Assembly (NCBI GenBank): GCA_937902055.1
Contig: CALGUJ010000254.1
Coordinates: 1-15,372 of the forward strand
Source: an uncultured Pelolinea sp.
GTDB taxonomy: Bacteria; Chloroflexota; Anaerolineae; Anaerolineales; Anaerolineaceae
Direction of reading: 5' to 3'
DNA length: 15,372 nt
Positions 14,511-15,372 of this stretch are shown here, piece by piece. Each line of letters starts with the position of its first letter. Position 1 is the first letter of the stretch. The translations under genes were made by a program, and so were the position numbers. The notes below the pieces were generated by a model, which had not been told where the DNA came from, searched no databases, and saw only the letters and a program-made list of their open reading frames with translations.

Positions 14511-14688
14511 GCCCTGCTGTGCTCGTGATGCGGCATTCATCGTTTTGAGCCAACACTTTAAAAAAAGGGCTCTGTTCTTTCGGGTGCAACGCGATAGGCG
14601 CAAGCCAAGGCGAAGCTTACGAGGCAAAGCCCGTCCTGCGTTAGCAGGTTCAAAACCTCGTCGCACACGACATGGCGGGGAGTTTTTT
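14511..14688 (+). ncRNA. ssrS: 6S RNA (RNA polymerase-binding regulatory RNA)
   Basis: 6S RNA mimics an open promoter and binds sigma-70 RNA polymerase. Here 14512-14532 pairs with 14662-14680 in a closing stem of 19 base pairs (three G-U) with bulged C14522 and A14528. An unpaired central region follows. The apical arm is closed by GGGCT.TG (14567-14574) with CA.AGCCC (14625-14632). The 3' strand of the bubble carries a small hairpin, CCTGC/GCAGG (14635-14648), as in known 6S RNAs. Length of about 175 nt, start at a predicted promoter, and a T6 run (14683-14688) after the stem all fit. GAGCC..GGCTC (14547-14571) is an alternative hairpin on the 5' strand. The name rests on architecture, since no covariance search could be run. 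The short open frame crossing it is not a gene. Confidence 0.7.
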
Positions 14689-14696
14689 GCAGTAAC

Positions 14697-14727
14697 GTCA
14701 AGTCAAATAGTTGGCTTGACTTTTTTT
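14697..14727 (+). terminator. Rho-independent terminator after the 6S-like RNA
   Basis: GTCAAGTC (14697-14704) pairs with GGCTTGAC (14713-14720) in 8 bp with one G-U, an 8-nt loop, and seven T immediately after. It backs up the T6 run at 14683-14688. Confidence 0.8.
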
Positions 14728-14744
14728 ATTCATTCGACTATTAA
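14716..14744 (+). promoter_or_regulatory. Promoter of the FHA gene, overlapping the terminator
   Basis: TTGACT (14716-14721) lies in the 3' arm and first T of the terminator, followed after 17 nt by TATTAA (14739-14744). Start would be near 14751, leaving an 18-nt leader that contains AGGAG before ATG 14769. Confidence 0.55.
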
Positions 14745-14768
14745 TTGATGTACAGGAGAACCTACGGT

Positions 14769-15371
14769 ATGGATGGAAAAATAATTTTTCAAGCCGGAGT
14801 TCAAGCGGGTAAAGAAATCCCATTGCCAGAAGAAGAACTCAGCATTGGCCGTGATCTGAAGAATATGATTGTCCTGGACGATGTTCAGGTATCGCGTCAT
14901 CACATAAGATTTTTTCAAAAGGACGGGAACCTCTTCGTTGAAGACCTCAAATCTACCAATGGCACCTTGTTGAATGGTAAAACCCTGACAAAAATTCAAA
15001 AACTGAAAAATGGCGATCTGGTTGCTCTTGGTGAAAACAATGTCATAAAGGTGGAGATTCCATCGCAGAAATCTGCCCCGCCTGCTGAACAAAACGACTT
15101 GAGGGCTCAAGGACAGTTTAGAAAGTCGGCGGCGAAGGTCGCGGACGAACCTATCGAATACGTTGAGGATTTGCCGGAAGAATTATCCGAAAGAAAAACC
15201 CGGCGCAGCGCAACCGGAAAATATCCGACTTGGGCAATCGTCGCCATGATCGTGATTGGGTTTATTATCATTTTTTGCGTCGTGCCTACGGTGATCATCG
15301 AGACTACCAACCAGTGGTGTAATCTATTCTCGGGATTGTTCAATGCCATCAGCCCGGGAGTTTGTCCATAA
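14769..15371 (+). CDS. FHA-domain protein with C-terminal membrane helix
   Basis: This 200-residue protein has an N-terminal forkhead-associated domain, which binds phosphothreonine peptides, as in Ser/Thr kinase signalling. Domain residues are G27-R28, S42-R43-H44-H45 (VSRHHIRF) and N64-G65 (LKSTNGTLLNG), so all contacts needed for phosphopeptide binding are present. Residues about 100-150 are a charged, probably disordered linker. One helix at about 155-177 anchors it, leaving a short outer tail with two Cys (C188 and C199) that might pair. I chose ATG 14769 because AGGAG lies 10 nt upstream and the predicted transcript starts near 14751. The frame is open to TTG 14745/ATG 14748, which would lie before that start. 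The partner kinase is not in the window. Confidence 0.9.
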   Translation: MDGKIIFQAGVQAGKEIPLPEEELSIGRDLKNMIVLDDVQVSRHHIRFFQKDGNLFVEDLKSTNGTLLNGKTLTKIQKLKNGDLVALGENNVIKVEIPSQKSAPPAEQNDLRAQGQFRKSAAKVADEPIEYVEDLPEELSERKTRRSATGKYPTWAIVAMIVIGFIIIFCVVPTVIIETTNQWCNLFSGLFNAISPGVCP

Positions 15372-15372
15372 A

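Noticed and set aside
14507..14539. TGAATGCC / GGCATTCA inverted repeat as a separate hairpin or operator
   Set aside because: It straddles the predicted transcription start and competes with the much longer 19-bp stem, so I treat it as an alternative fold of the same RNA region, not a separate element.
14509..14748. Plus-strand open frame of 79 codons across the gene-free stretch
   Set aside because: It coincides with the structured RNA and terminator, has a basic low-information product, and no ribosome-binding site.

Overview
The window looks like a chromosomal segment of a Chloroflexota bacterium, most likely class Anaerolineae. This is inferred from gene content: a membrane protein with long Thr/Pro linkers around a small extracytoplasmic domain, FemAB-type acyltransferases beside exopolysaccharide genes, and paired SPFH-like membrane proteins. 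No rRNA or other marker confirms it. I see no insertion sequence, phage gene, CRISPR array or tRNA.

Region 1 (1-8834, + strand) is a tightly packed envelope/exopolysaccharide operon. It holds the 3' part of a sensor histidine kinase, a family 2 glycosyltransferase, a membrane sugar-phosphate transferase, a WbpM/CapD-like nucleotide-sugar dehydratase, two tandem FemAB-like acyltransferases and the Thr/Pro-rich membrane protein. Genes overlap or lie at most 26 nt apart. The set could make a nucleotide sugar, load a sugar phosphate onto a lipid carrier, extend it, and add amino acids to an envelope precursor. No flippase or polymerase is inside the window.

Region 2 (8818-11943, - strand) is a three-gene operon: two membrane proteins with SPFH-like domains (4-bp overlap), then pseudouridine-5'-phosphate glycosidase (8-bp overlap, TTG start). 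It converges on region 1 with a 17-bp overlap of coding ends. Diverging from it is a multi-spanning protein that resembles UbiA prenyltransferases but has altered metal-binding motifs (about 11995-12897).

Region 3 (12961-14417) holds a Bcp-type peroxiredoxin (+), then rsfS and thpR (-). thpR has a near-consensus promoter placed so that its mRNA would be leaderless.

Region 4 (14418-15371) holds a gene-free stretch of about 350 bp that is not empty. It carries divergent promoters, a small inverted repeat, a structured RNA that I call 6S RNA (ssrS) from its long bulged closing stem and placement exactly at a predicted transcription start, an intrinsic terminator, and a promoter built into that terminator for the last gene, a small FHA-domain protein with one C-terminal membrane helix.
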